From: Streptosporangiaceae bacterium
GTDB lineage: Bacteria > Actinomycetota > Actinomycetes > Streptosporangiales > Streptosporangiaceae
Assembly (NCBI GenBank): GCA_025934635.1
Contig: JAICWX010000141.1
Span: forward strand, 1 to 21,335
Length of the DNA stretch: 21,335 nucleotides
Direction of reading: 5' to 3'
The notes beneath the pieces are model-generated. The model worked only from the letters and a program-made list of their open reading frames with translations. It did no database searches and was not told the origin of the DNA. Both the position numbers and the translations under genes were made by a program. Of the stretch, positions 1-6,893 are shown in pieces; the stretch's first letter is position 1, and the number at the start of each line of letters is the position of its first letter.

Positions 1-1
1 C

Positions 2-904
2 ACCGGTGGCGCGGCCAGCGGCAAGAACTACAAGATGACGTTCATCCAGGGCGTCGCCGGTGACGGCTTCTACGTCACCATGGGCTGCGGCATCCAGGCC
101 GAGGCCAAGAAGCTCGGCAACGTCACCGTGAACATCCAGGGCCCGACCCAGTTCGACGCCACGCTGCAGAACCCGATCATCCAGTCGGTCACCGCTGCCA
201 AGCCCGACGCGATCCTGATCGCCCCCAACGACGTGTCGGCCAGCCGGCCGCCGATCGCCGCGGCCATGGCCGCCGGCATCAAGGTCGTCCTCGTCGACAC
301 CACGCTGAGCGACCCGTCCGGCGCGGTTTCCCAGATCTCCTCGGACAACGTGGCCGGCGGCACCGCCGCCTTCACCGCCATCAAGCAGCTCGTGCCCGGC
401 GGCGGCCAGGTGCTCGTGGTCAACGTGAAGCCCGGCGTCAGCACCACCGACCAGCGCCAGCAGGGCTTCGCCACCGCGGCCCAGGCCGACTCCAAGTTCA
501 AGTACGTCGGCACCCAGTTCGACCAGGACAGCGCGTCCGTCGCCGCCCAGGTCACGCTGGCGGCGCTGCAGAAGAACCCCGGCATCGTCGGGATCTTCGC
601 GGCCAACCTGTTCTCGGCCGAGGGTGCCGCCACCGGCGTCCGCCAGGCCGGCAAGTCGGGCAAGGTCAAGATCATCGGGTTCGACGCCGAGCCGGACGAG
701 ATCACCGCGCTCCAGCAGGGCACGGTGCAGGGTCTCATCGCCCAGTCCCCGTATACCATCGGGACCGACGCGGTCGACCAGGCCTACGCGGCCCTGACCG
801 GCAAGGCGACCACCGCCAAGATCGGCACCAAGTTCACCATCATCACCAAGGACAACCTCAACTCCGCGGCCAGCCAGGCGGCGATCTACAAGACCAGCTG
901 CTGA
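2..904 (+). CDS. Sugar ABC transporter substrate-binding protein (RbsB-like), 5' end outside window
   Basis: This is the C-terminal part of an extracellular sugar-binding lipoprotein of the Peripla_BP_4 (ribose/xylose/galactose-type) family, which hands a sugar to an ABC permease. The open frame enters from the left edge with no start codon and reads TGGAASGKNYKMTFIQGV, so the signal peptide and first residues are missing. Visible family features are the first-lobe strand FIQGV, PDAILIAPNDVSA (the 'two lobes contact the sugar' loop), DTTLSD, SDNVAGGTAA and the late IIGFDAEPDEITALQQGTVQGLIAQSPY. It ends in TGA at 902-904. It is probably the last gene of a transporter operon whose ATPase and permease lie upstream. 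A LacI gene follows after 40 nt with no terminator between them, so the transporter probably serves the sugar processed by the downstream enzymes. The substrate cannot be read from the sequence. Confidence 0.9.
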   Translation, partial: TGGAASGKNYKMTFIQGVAGDGFYVTMGCGIQAEAKKLGNVTVNIQGPTQFDATLQNPIIQSVTAAKPDAILIAPNDVSASRPPIAAAMAAGIKVVLVDTTLSDPSGAVSQISSDNVAGGTAAFTAIKQLVPGGGQVLVVNVKPGVSTTDQRQQGFATAAQADSKFKYVGTQFDQDSASVAAQVTLAALQKNPGIVGIFAANLFSAEGAATGVRQAGKSGKVKIIGFDAEPDEITALQQGTVQGLIAQSPYTIGTDAVDQAYAALTGKATTAKIGTKFTIITKDNLNSAASQAAIYKTSC

Positions 905-944
905 TCTACCTTCTGATTCATCCGGCGGTAGGCGGAGACCAACC

Positions 945-1970
945 ATGACCACCATGCGCGACGTCGCTCGTGTCGCCGGAGTCAGTGCCAAGACCGTGTC
1001 CCGGGTCTTCAACGATGACCCTCATGTCACCGAGGAGACCCGGGACCGGGTCCGCTGGGCCATGGAAAAGCTCAACTACGTACCGAACATGCTGGCCCGC
1101 AGCTTCCGGGCCGGCGCCGACGCCGCGGTGGGCCTGGCCATTCCCGACATCGGCGACCCGTTCTTCGCCGCGATGACCGCCAGCATCGAGGTGGACCTGG
1201 GCGGGCGCGGGATGGCGGTCGTGGTGACCAGCCTGCGCCAGGGCGCCGAGCACGAGCGCTCGGCCCTCGAATCGCTGCTCCGGCGCCAGATCAGCGGCCT
1301 CATCGTGGCCGCCGTCAGCCCGGACCAGTCCTACCTGGCCCCGTGGCAGCAGCGGACCCCGGTCGTGTTCGTGGACCGGGCCCCGCGCGGCCTGTCCGGC
1401 GTCTACGTGATCGAGGACGACCTGGCCGGCGCGCGCGAGGCCGTCCTGCACCTGGCCAGCCACGGCCACCGGCGGGTGGCCTTCTTCGACATCTCCGCCC
1501 CGGTCATGACGACCCGGCGGCGGCTGAAGGGCTACCGGGCGGCCGTGACCGAGGCCGGCCTGGACGACCGCCCCGACTTCATCTGCACCCACGGCGAGTC
1601 GCCGGACGAATCCGCCACCGCGCTCGTCCGCCGCCTGGCGGCGCCGGACGCCCCCACCGCCGTGTTCTCCTCCAACGTCCCGTGCACGATGGCGCTCGTC
1701 CAGGCCCTGCACAAGGCGGGGCGCACCGACATCGCCGTGGTCGGGTTCGGCGACGTCCCGCTGGCCGCGGCGCTGTCGCCGGCCATCACCGTCATCGACC
1801 AGGACCCGGCCGGGCTGGGCCGCATCGCGGTCGAGCGGCTCCTGCAGCGCATCGAGGACCCCGGCGCGGCCGTCCGCCGCCGGACGGTCCTCCCGGTCCG
1901 GCTGATCCCGCGGGGCTCGGGGGAGCTGAGCCCGCCCACGCTGCCCCCATCCAGGAAGGAAGACCATTGA
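945..1970 (+). CDS. LacI-family transcriptional regulator (first of two paralogues)
   Basis: This is a 341-aa sugar-responsive repressor. The N-terminal helix-turn-helix is textbook LacI (MRDVARVAGVSAKTVSRVFNDDP, residues about 4-26), followed by the hinge helix (NYVPNMLARSFRAG) and a periplasmic-binding-protein-like effector domain with GLAIPDIGDPFFAAM and ALHKAGRTDIAVVGFGD. The ATG at 945 is preceded by GGAG at 934-937, a good Shine-Dalgarno at 7 nt. It follows the transporter gene by 40 nt, and its TGA overlaps the TTG start of the isomerase gene, so translation is probably coupled. It is clearly paralogous to the regulator at 3563: both share LHxAGRTDIA, PAITVID and a C-terminal RGSGEL. 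The effector is unknown; a sugar or sugar phosphate of this pathway is the natural guess. Confidence 0.92.
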   Translation: MTTMRDVARVAGVSAKTVSRVFNDDPHVTEETRDRVRWAMEKLNYVPNMLARSFRAGADAAVGLAIPDIGDPFFAAMTASIEVDLGGRGMAVVVTSLRQGAEHERSALESLLRRQISGLIVAAVSPDQSYLAPWQQRTPVVFVDRAPRGLSGVYVIEDDLAGAREAVLHLASHGHRRVAFFDISAPVMTTRRRLKGYRAAVTEAGLDDRPDFICTHGESPDESATALVRRLAAPDAPTAVFSSNVPCTMALVQALHKAGRTDIAVVGFGDVPLAAALSPAITVIDQDPAGLGRIAVERLLQRIEDPGAAVRRRTVLPVRLIPRGSGELSPPTLPPSRKEDH

Positions 1971-3220
1971 GCGAGCCCGGGACCCACGCATGGCGCCGCG
2001 CCGAGGCGCGGCGGCTGATCGCCTTCGGCCGGGCGTCCGCCCTGCCCGGCGGGGGATTCGGGTGGCTCGACAGCGACGGCGCCGTCGACCCCGCGCAGCC
2101 GCGCCCGCTCTACCTCAGCGCCCGCATGATCCACGTCTTCGCGCTGGCGTACCTGGGCGGTGACGCCGGTGCCCATGAGCTGGCCGCCTCTGGCCTGTCC
2201 GACCTGGTGAGCCGCTACGCCGACGGCCAGAACGGCGGCTGGTTCGCCAGCCTCGACTTCGCCGGCCGGGTCACCGACACCACCAAAGAGAACTACGCGC
2301 ACGCCCACACCCTGCTGGCGGCCTCCACCGCGATCGCGGCCGGCCTGCCCGGGGCGCAGGACCTGTTCGCCGCCACCGCGGACGCCATCGGCCGGCACTT
2401 CTGGTCCGACGCCGAAGGCTGCGCCCGTGACTCCTGGAACGCCGGCTTCACCGAGCTGGAGCCGTACCGCGGCGCCAACAGCAACATGCACTCGGTCGAG
2501 GCCTACCTCGCGGCCGGCGATGCCTGCGGCGATCCGGTCTGGCACCAGCGGGCCCTGTCCATCGCCGCCCACCTGATCGACGGGCACGCCCGGGCCAGCG
2601 CCTGGCGCGTCCCCGAGCACTACGACGAGAACTGGCGCCCCCTCCCGGACTACAACGACGACCACCGCGCCGACCAGTTCCGCCCCTACGGCACCACCCC
2701 CGGCCACTCCTTCGAATGGGCCCGCCTGCTGCTGGACCTCGAAGCGGCGCTCGGCGCCCCCGCGGCCACCCCCGCCCCCGCGGCCAGTCCTGCCCCGCCT
2801 CCCTGGCTGCTCGAGGCGGCCACCGGCCTGTTCGACGCGGCCGTCACCGACGCCGAAGCCCGCGACGGCCACCCGGGCCTGCTCTACACCGTCGATTCGG
2901 CCGGCCAGCCGGTGATCACCTCCCGGCTGCACTGGGTGGCCTGCGAGGCCGTCCTGGCCGCCGACGCCCTGCACCGCCGCACCGGCGAGGACCGCTTCGC
3001 CGCCGCCGCCGCCCGCTGGTGGGCCGACATCGACCGCTACTTCATCGACCGCCAGCGCGGCGGCTGGTGGCACGAGCTCACCCCCGAGCTGACCCCCGCC
3101 GCCGGCACCTGGACCGGCAAGCCCGACCTCTACCACGCCTACCAGTCCCTCCTGTTCCCCTCCCTCCCCCTCACCCCCACCGCCGCCCTCGCCCTGACCC
3201 AGGTCCCCCCGTCGCCCTGA
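1967..3220 (+). CDS. AGE-family sugar isomerase, YihS-like (sulfoquinovose/mannose aldose-ketose isomerase candidate)
   Basis: This is a 417-aa (alpha/alpha)6-barrel enzyme that should interconvert an aldose and its 2-ketose in the cytoplasm. It aligns by eye along its length with E. coli YihS: GFGWLDSDG (30-38), SARMIHVFA (51-59), NGGWFASLDFAG (89-100), YRGANSNMHSVEAY (167-180), WRPLPDYNDD (223-232), GTTPGHSFEWARLLL (242-256) and a terminal DLYH. R53, H175, H247 and H390 fall where YihS has its active-site Arg55, His176, His248 and His383. There is no ATG near the start of homology. The TTG at 1967 overlaps the LacI stop and has AGGAAGGA at 1953-1960 six nt upstream, giving the usual family length. 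Residues about 263-279 form an Ala/Pro-rich insert. YihS-type enzymes also isomerise mannose, fructose and glucose, so the true substrate is open. Confidence 0.85.
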   Translation: MSEPGTHAWRRAEARRLIAFGRASALPGGGFGWLDSDGAVDPAQPRPLYLSARMIHVFALAYLGGDAGAHELAASGLSDLVSRYADGQNGGWFASLDFAGRVTDTTKENYAHAHTLLAASTAIAAGLPGAQDLFAATADAIGRHFWSDAEGCARDSWNAGFTELEPYRGANSNMHSVEAYLAAGDACGDPVWHQRALSIAAHLIDGHARASAWRVPEHYDENWRPLPDYNDDHRADQFRPYGTTPGHSFEWARLLLDLEAALGAPAATPAPAASPAPPPWLLEAATGLFDAAVTDAEARDGHPGLLYTVDSAGQPVITSRLHWVACEAVLAADALHRRTGEDRFAAAAARWWADIDRYFIDRQRGGWWHELTPELTPAAGTWTGKPDLYHAYQSLLFPSLPLTPTAALALTQVPPSP

Positions 3221-3246
3221 CCAGGTCCCCCGTCGCCCTAAACCAG
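3191..3246 (+). repeat. Short tandem duplication across the isomerase stop codon
   Basis: The unit GCCCTGACCCAGGTCCCCC... occurs at 3191-3213 (23 nt) and again at 3214-3234 (21 nt, two single-C deletions), with a degenerate third start at 3235-3246 (GCCCTAAACCAG). The first unit encodes the end of the isomerase; the second begins with the stop codon. It looks like replication slippage in a C-rich tract. Confidence 0.75.
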
Positions 3247-3369
3247 CCGTCACCATCCCCTCATCCAGCCACCCCGCCCCTAGCCCAGTGGCCCCCCGCT
3301 CAGCCGCCGCGCCCCCGCCGCCACCCCCGCCCCACATTCCCCGCCAGTCACTGTGCCGGTCCCCGCCTA

Positions 3370-3431
3370 GCGACATGAATGCTCCATCCATGTCGTTATC
3401 GCGACATCGATGCTCCACCGATGTCGTTAAC
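3370..3431. repeat. Two 31-nt tandem units, each an inverted repeat (CGACAT...ATGTCG)
   Basis: Unit 1 begins at 3370 and unit 2 at 3401; both read GCGACAT, two variable bases, ATGCTCCA, three variable bases, ATGTCGTTA. Inside unit 1 the arms CGACATG (3371-3377) and CATGTCG (3389-3395) pair. In unit 2 the arms are CGACATCG (3402-3409) and CGATGTCG (3419-3426). The variable bases have changed in a compensating way, keeping the arms complementary, which argues for selection on symmetry. Unit 2 also holds CATCGATG (3405-3412), the core of the downstream palindromes. Likely a protein-binding array; which protein is unknown. Confidence 0.65.
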
Positions 3432-3460
3432 GGCGCCGCCCCACCCCCGCCCCACTCCTT

Positions 3461-3508
3461 TGCCATCGATGGCACATGTATGTCAGAATGAGCGTGCGAT
3501 CGATGGCA
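3461..3508. promoter_or_regulatory. Pair of LacI-type operators TGCCATCGATGGCA upstream of second lacI gene
   Basis: A perfect 14-bp palindrome, TGCCATCGATGGCA, lies at 3461-3474. A second copy with one changed base, TGCGATCGATGGCA, lies at 3495-3508, 34 bp centre to centre. Symmetry about a central CG is the hallmark of LacI-family operators. The sites flank a possible promoter (TTTGCC at 3459-3464 and CAGAAT at 3484-3489, 19 bp apart, weak). They are best explained as autoregulatory sites for the adjacent regulator that also control the kinase and aldolase genes. Binding is inferred. Confidence 0.7.
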
Positions 3509-3562
3509 CGACCACATCAAGCGCAGCGACACCAAGAACGCCAAGAACGCCAGGGAGGCCGG

Positions 3563-4561
3563 ATGCCGAGGCTGCTCGACGTGGCGAACGCGGCCGGGGT
3601 GAGCCTGCGCACCGCGTCGCGGGTGCTGAACGACGATCCGCGGGTCGCCCCGGACACCCGGCAGCGCGTCCAGGCCGCCATCACCAGCCTGCGGTTCTCA
3701 CCCGACGCCATGGCCCGGTCCCTGCGGGCCGGGACGGACACCGCGATCGGCTTCGTGGTCGAGTCGATCTCCGACCCGTTCTTCGCCGGGGTGATCGACG
3801 CCGTCGAGCAGCAGCTGTCGCCGCACGGCCGGTCCGTGCTGGTCGCGAGCACGCGGCGCGACGCGGCCCGGGAACGCGACGTCGTCGAGCGCATGCTCCG
3901 GCGCCGCGTCGCCGGGCTCTTGCTCAGCCCGGCCAATGGCAGCCACGCCTGGCTCGACCCCCAGGTGCCGGTCGTCCTCGTCGACCGGCCGGCTCCGGGC
4001 CTGGCCGCGGACCTGGTCGAGATCGACGACCACCGCGCCGCGTTCGACGCGGTGGTCCATCTCATCGCCCGCGATCACCAGCGCATCGCCTACGTGGGCG
4101 ACACCCCCGCCATCGCCACCTCGGCCGCCCGGCTGCGCGGGTATCGCGACGCCCTGCGCGAGCACGGCATCGCGGCCGACGAGTCGCTGATCCGCTGCGA
4201 CAGCGACACCAGCACCGAGGCCGCCCGCACCACGTCCGCCCTGGTCGACCGGGACCGCCCGCCGACCGCCATCCTGAGCGCCACCATCCGGGCGTCGCTG
4301 GGCGTGGTGCCGGCCCTGCACGCCGCCGGGCGCACCGACATCGCCCTGGTCGCATTCGGCGACTTCCCCATGGCCGACACCCTGCGCCCCGCGATCACCG
4401 TGATCGACCACCCCGGCCACGAGGTCGGCCGGGTGGCCGCGGCCAGGCTGCTGGCCCGGCTGGCCGATCCCGCCCTCCCGGTCGAGCGCATCCGGGTCCC
4501 GGCCCGGATCATCGAGCGCGGTTCCGGCGAGCTGTACCCACGCTGGCCGGCCCCGTGGTGA
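3563..4561 (+). CDS. LacI-family transcriptional regulator (second paralogue)
   Basis: This is a 332-aa repressor with the LacI helix-turn-helix (LLDVANAAGVSLRTASRVLNDDP, about residues 4-26), hinge (DAMARSLRAG) and sugar-sensing domain (SISDPFFAGV, LHAAGRTDIALVAFGDFPMAD). The ATG at 3563 was chosen because AGGGAGG (3552-3558) precedes it and the HTH then begins at the family's usual position. An in-frame ATG at 3476 would add 29 unrelated residues and would place the start between the two operators. The gene overlaps the kinase start by the GTGA at 4558-4561, so regulator, kinase and aldolase are probably one transcript. It is a paralogue of the regulator at 945, so one locus has two related sensors. 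Confidence 0.92.
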   Translation: MPRLLDVANAAGVSLRTASRVLNDDPRVAPDTRQRVQAAITSLRFSPDAMARSLRAGTDTAIGFVVESISDPFFAGVIDAVEQQLSPHGRSVLVASTRRDAARERDVVERMLRRRVAGLLLSPANGSHAWLDPQVPVVLVDRPAPGLAADLVEIDDHRAAFDAVVHLIARDHQRIAYVGDTPAIATSAARLRGYRDALREHGIAADESLIRCDSDTSTEAARTTSALVDRDRPPTAILSATIRASLGVVPALHAAGRTDIALVAFGDFPMADTLRPAITVIDHPGHEVGRVAAARLLARLADPALPVERIRVPARIIERGSGELYPRWPAPW

Positions 4562-5922
4562 CCGGAACCACCGGCGTCGTCATCGGCCTCGACATCGGCA
4601 CCACCTCAGCCAAGGCCGTCATCCAGCGGGCCCCAGGCTGCCCCGCTCACGACAACGCCGCCCGTTACGCCGAACAGCCCACCCCCTGGCAGACCCACGC
4701 CGACGGCCAGACCGAGATCGACCCGCACCGCCTGACCAAAGTAGCCGTGGACCTCATCGGCGCCGCCGTCCGCTCCGCCGAGCAGCACCACGGCCCCGTC
4801 CACGTCCGCGCCATCGGCGTCACCGGCCTGGCCGAAAGCGGCGTCCTCCTCGACGCGGCCGGCCGTCCCGTCGCGCCGGCCATCGCCTGGTTCGACCACC
4901 GCGGCGCCCGCGAGCTCGAGCACCTGGCCCGGCGGGAACCGGCCTTCGCCGCCGCCTTCGCGCGCACCACCGGACTCCCGTGGTCGAGCCAGGCCAGCCT
5001 GGCCAAGCTCCTGTGGCGGCAAGCCAGCGGCCACCACGCCGGCCCCAAAGCGACCTGGCTGAGCGTCCCCGAATGGATCGTCTTCGCCCTGGGCGGCGAC
5101 CAGGTCCGCGAGCCGTCGCTCGCCTCCCGCACCGGCCTCATCGACCAGGGCACCGGCCAGCCCTGGCCCGAGGCCCTGGCCGCCGCCGGCCTCCCGGACG
5201 GAATCCTCCCCGCCGAGCGCCTGGCCGGCCACCCCGCCGGCCGCCTCACACACGAGGACGTCACCACCAGCGCCGCCGGAGCGGTGCTCACCGTAGCCGG
5301 GCACGACCACCCGGTCGCCGCCATCGCCGTCGGCGCCACCGGCCCGGACGAGCTGTTCAACTCCAGCGGCACCGCGGACGTCCTGGCCCGCTCCGTCCCG
5401 GGCACCATCGACGAAACCAGCCGCCAGGCCATCGTCGACGCCGGCTGGTCGGCCGGCCGGCACGTCTTGCCGGACACCAGCCTGCTGCTGGCCGGCGTCA
5501 GCGGCGGCCTGCTGCTCCGCCGCGTCCTGACCGCCCTCGGCGCCGGCACAGAAACCACCCGGGCCGCCCTCGACCAGGCCAGCATGCTCATCAACGAGCT
5601 GCCCCCCGGCCTGGAAGTCACCGGCGACGGCCGCAGTCAGGACGACGTGGTCCTGCGCATCCAGGACGGCGCCACCCCGGCCGCGATCTGGACCGCGGCC
5701 GTGCATTACACCGCGGAGCAGGCCAGCCGCCTGCTCACCGACATCGAGAAGATCGTCGGTCCGCACCAGCGGGCCGTGGCGGCCGGGGGCTGGACGCAGA
5801 TGGCCAGCGTGCGCGCGGCCAAGGCGGCCGTGCTCGACGCGCTGAGCTTCTCGCCCGTGGTGCAGCCGGGCGTCACCGGCGCCGCCCTGCTCGCCTGCTA
5901 CGCACTGGAAGGAAAGAGATGA
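4558..5922 (+). CDS. FGGY-family carbohydrate kinase
   Basis: This is a 454-aa two-domain sugar kinase using ATP to phosphorylate a ketose or polyol. The phosphate-1 motif GLDIGTTSAKAV lies at residues 10-21. The catalytic loop is VAGHDHPVAAIAVGATG with the presumed base D250. The second phosphate loop FNSSGTADVL and the C-terminal adenosine motif VAAGGWTQMASVRAAKA are also present. The start is GTG at 4558 (overlapping the regulator stop) or GTG at 4555, one codon earlier; neither has a strong Shine-Dalgarno, which suggests translational coupling. The stop overlaps the aldolase ATG as ATGA (5919-5922). Between a YihS-like isomerase and a LacD/YihT-like aldolase it should make the ketose 1-phosphate (or 6-phosphate) that the aldolase splits. 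FGGY substrates cannot be told from motifs alone. Confidence 0.88.
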   Translation: MTGTTGVVIGLDIGTTSAKAVIQRAPGCPAHDNAARYAEQPTPWQTHADGQTEIDPHRLTKVAVDLIGAAVRSAEQHHGPVHVRAIGVTGLAESGVLLDAAGRPVAPAIAWFDHRGARELEHLARREPAFAAAFARTTGLPWSSQASLAKLLWRQASGHHAGPKATWLSVPEWIVFALGGDQVREPSLASRTGLIDQGTGQPWPEALAAAGLPDGILPAERLAGHPAGRLTHEDVTTSAAGAVLTVAGHDHPVAAIAVGATGPDELFNSSGTADVLARSVPGTIDETSRQAIVDAGWSAGRHVLPDTSLLLAGVSGGLLLRRVLTALGAGTETTRAALDQASMLINELPPGLEVTGDGRSQDDVVLRIQDGATPAAIWTAAVHYTAEQASRLLTDIEKIVGPHQRAVAAGGWTQMASVRAAKAAVLDALSFSPVVQPGVTGAALLACYALEGKR

Positions 5923-6842
5923 ACCAGACAACCCGCAACCGAACGGACCGAACGGGAACCCTCGACGACATCGCGGCCGGCGATCACGTGTTCTCCATCA
6001 TCGCCATGGACCAGCGCAACACATTGCGCCGGATGTTCGCGGCCGCCGGGCACGACGCGACCGACGACGACCTGCGCACCGCCAAGGCCGACGTCGCGCG
6101 GATCCTGACCCCGGGCGCCTCCGGCCTGCTGTCCGATCCCACCTACGGCGTCCCGGCCATCACCGAAGCGGGCGCGCTCGCCCCCGGTTGCGGGCTGCTG
6201 GTCGCGGCCGAGCCCGCCGAGCGGCGCAGCTACCAGGGCGAGCCGCGCACCCACCGCGACCCCGACCTGAACGCCCGCTGGGTCCTGGACCAGGGCGGCG
6301 ACGCCCTGAAGTTCTTCCTCCAGCTGCGCGCCGACCGCCCGGCCCCCGGAGCTGGCGAGCCCGACCTGGTCGCGGAGGGTCTCGCCGTCTGCGCGGAGAT
6401 CATCAAGGACGGCCGGGCCGAAGGCGTCCCCGTGGTCATCGAGAACCTCATCTACTCGCGGCCGGGGGAGGACCTGACCGCCCAGGCCCGCGAGGACGCC
6501 ATCATCGAGGCCGCCCGGGCCCTCAACGACCTGGACATCGACCTGCTCAAGCTCGAGTACCCCGGTTCGCCGGAAGGCTGCCGGCGACTGGCCGGGATCC
6601 TCACCCGGCCATGGGCCGTGCTGTCCGCGGGCGTGCCCTTCGACCAGTTCACCGACATCATCGAGATCGCGGCCGACGAAGGCGGGGCCTCCGGCTTCAT
6701 CGCCGGCCGCTCGGTGTGGCGCGAGGTGGTGGGCCTGTCCGGCCGTCACCGCGAGGAATTCCTCACCACGGTGGCCCGCCCCCGCCTGGACCGGCTGGTC
6801 GAGGTGGCCAGCCGCCGCGCCCGCCCCTGGTCGTCAATATAA
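5919..6842 (+). CDS. Class I aldolase, YihT/LacD family (sulfofructose-1-P or tagatose-1,6-bisphosphate-type)
   Basis: This is a 307-aa TIM-barrel aldolase forming a Schiff base with its ketose-phosphate substrate and releasing DHAP and an aldehyde. It resembles E. coli YihT closely by eye: FSIIAMDQRNTLRRMFAAAG (25-44), DALKFFLQLRAD, DLLKLEYP with the presumed Schiff-base lysine K211, WAVLSAGV (232-239) and GASGFIAGRSVWREVVGL (256-273). Other likely active-site residues are D31, E175 and R264. Its length is nearer YihT (about 292 aa) than LacD (about 325 aa). GGAA/GGAAAG at 5908-5916 precedes the ATG, which overlaps the kinase stop. No terminator is visible downstream; the MarR promoter begins at once. 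Substrate candidates are sulfofructose phosphate, fructose or tagatose phosphates, or a deoxyketose phosphate. Confidence 0.85.
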   Translation: MNQTTRNRTDRTGTLDDIAAGDHVFSIIAMDQRNTLRRMFAAAGHDATDDDLRTAKADVARILTPGASGLLSDPTYGVPAITEAGALAPGCGLLVAAEPAERRSYQGEPRTHRDPDLNARWVLDQGGDALKFFLQLRADRPAPGAGEPDLVAEGLAVCAEIIKDGRAEGVPVVIENLIYSRPGEDLTAQAREDAIIEAARALNDLDIDLLKLEYPGSPEGCRRLAGILTRPWAVLSAGVPFDQFTDIIEIAADEGGASGFIAGRSVWREVVGLSGRHREEFLTTVARPRLDRLVEVASRRARPWSSI

Positions 6843-6848
6843 GTGACT

Positions 6849-6893
6849 GTCAAATAAATTGACTGTCAAATTATTTGACTATATGATCGTGGC
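6849..6893 (+). promoter_or_regulatory. Leaderless promoter with two MarR-type dyad operators
   Basis: TTGACT (6859-6864), a 17-bp spacer and TATGAT (6882-6887) form a near-consensus sigma-70-type promoter. Six nt separate the -10 from the ATG at 6894, so the transcript should start at or beside the A of the start codon. Two sites, GTCAAATAAATTGAC (6849-6863) and the perfect dyad GTCAAATTATTTGAC (6865-6879), sit 16 bp apart over the -35 and spacer. This AT-rich stretch stands out against its surroundings. Autorepression by the encoded MarR protein is the simplest reading. Confidence 0.8.

Larger units (their letters stand above)
3221..3562. other. Intergenic region between isomerase and second LacI gene
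   Basis: These 342 nt hold no credible gene. The first half (about 3221-3370) is strongly C-rich on the + strand and continues the slippage repeat from the isomerase end. The second half is markedly less GC-rich and carries two 31-nt tandem units with inverted arms (3370-3431), two LacI-type palindromes (3461-3474 and 3495-3508) and a doubled CCAAGAACG (3532-3549) just before the ribosome-binding site. The layout is that of a regulated promoter region. No convincing terminator hairpin with a U tract was seen. Confidence 0.7.

Noticed and set aside
3370..3431. CRISPR-like repeats
   Set aside because: Only two adjacent units with no spacers and no cas genes; better explained as a binding-site array.
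1532..3544. 670-codon - strand open frame opposite the isomerase
   Set aside because: Low-complexity Gly/Val/Ala-rich translation, no motif and no ribosome-binding site; explained by codon bias of the real + strand genes.
3476..3562. Alternative ATG start for the second LacI regulator
   Set aside because: It would add 29 residues with no LacI character and lies between the operators; the ATG at 3563 has a good ribosome-binding site and gives normal length.
4606..5931. 441-codon - strand open frame opposite the FGGY kinase
   Set aside because: Antisense shadow; the kinase on the other strand has all family motifs.
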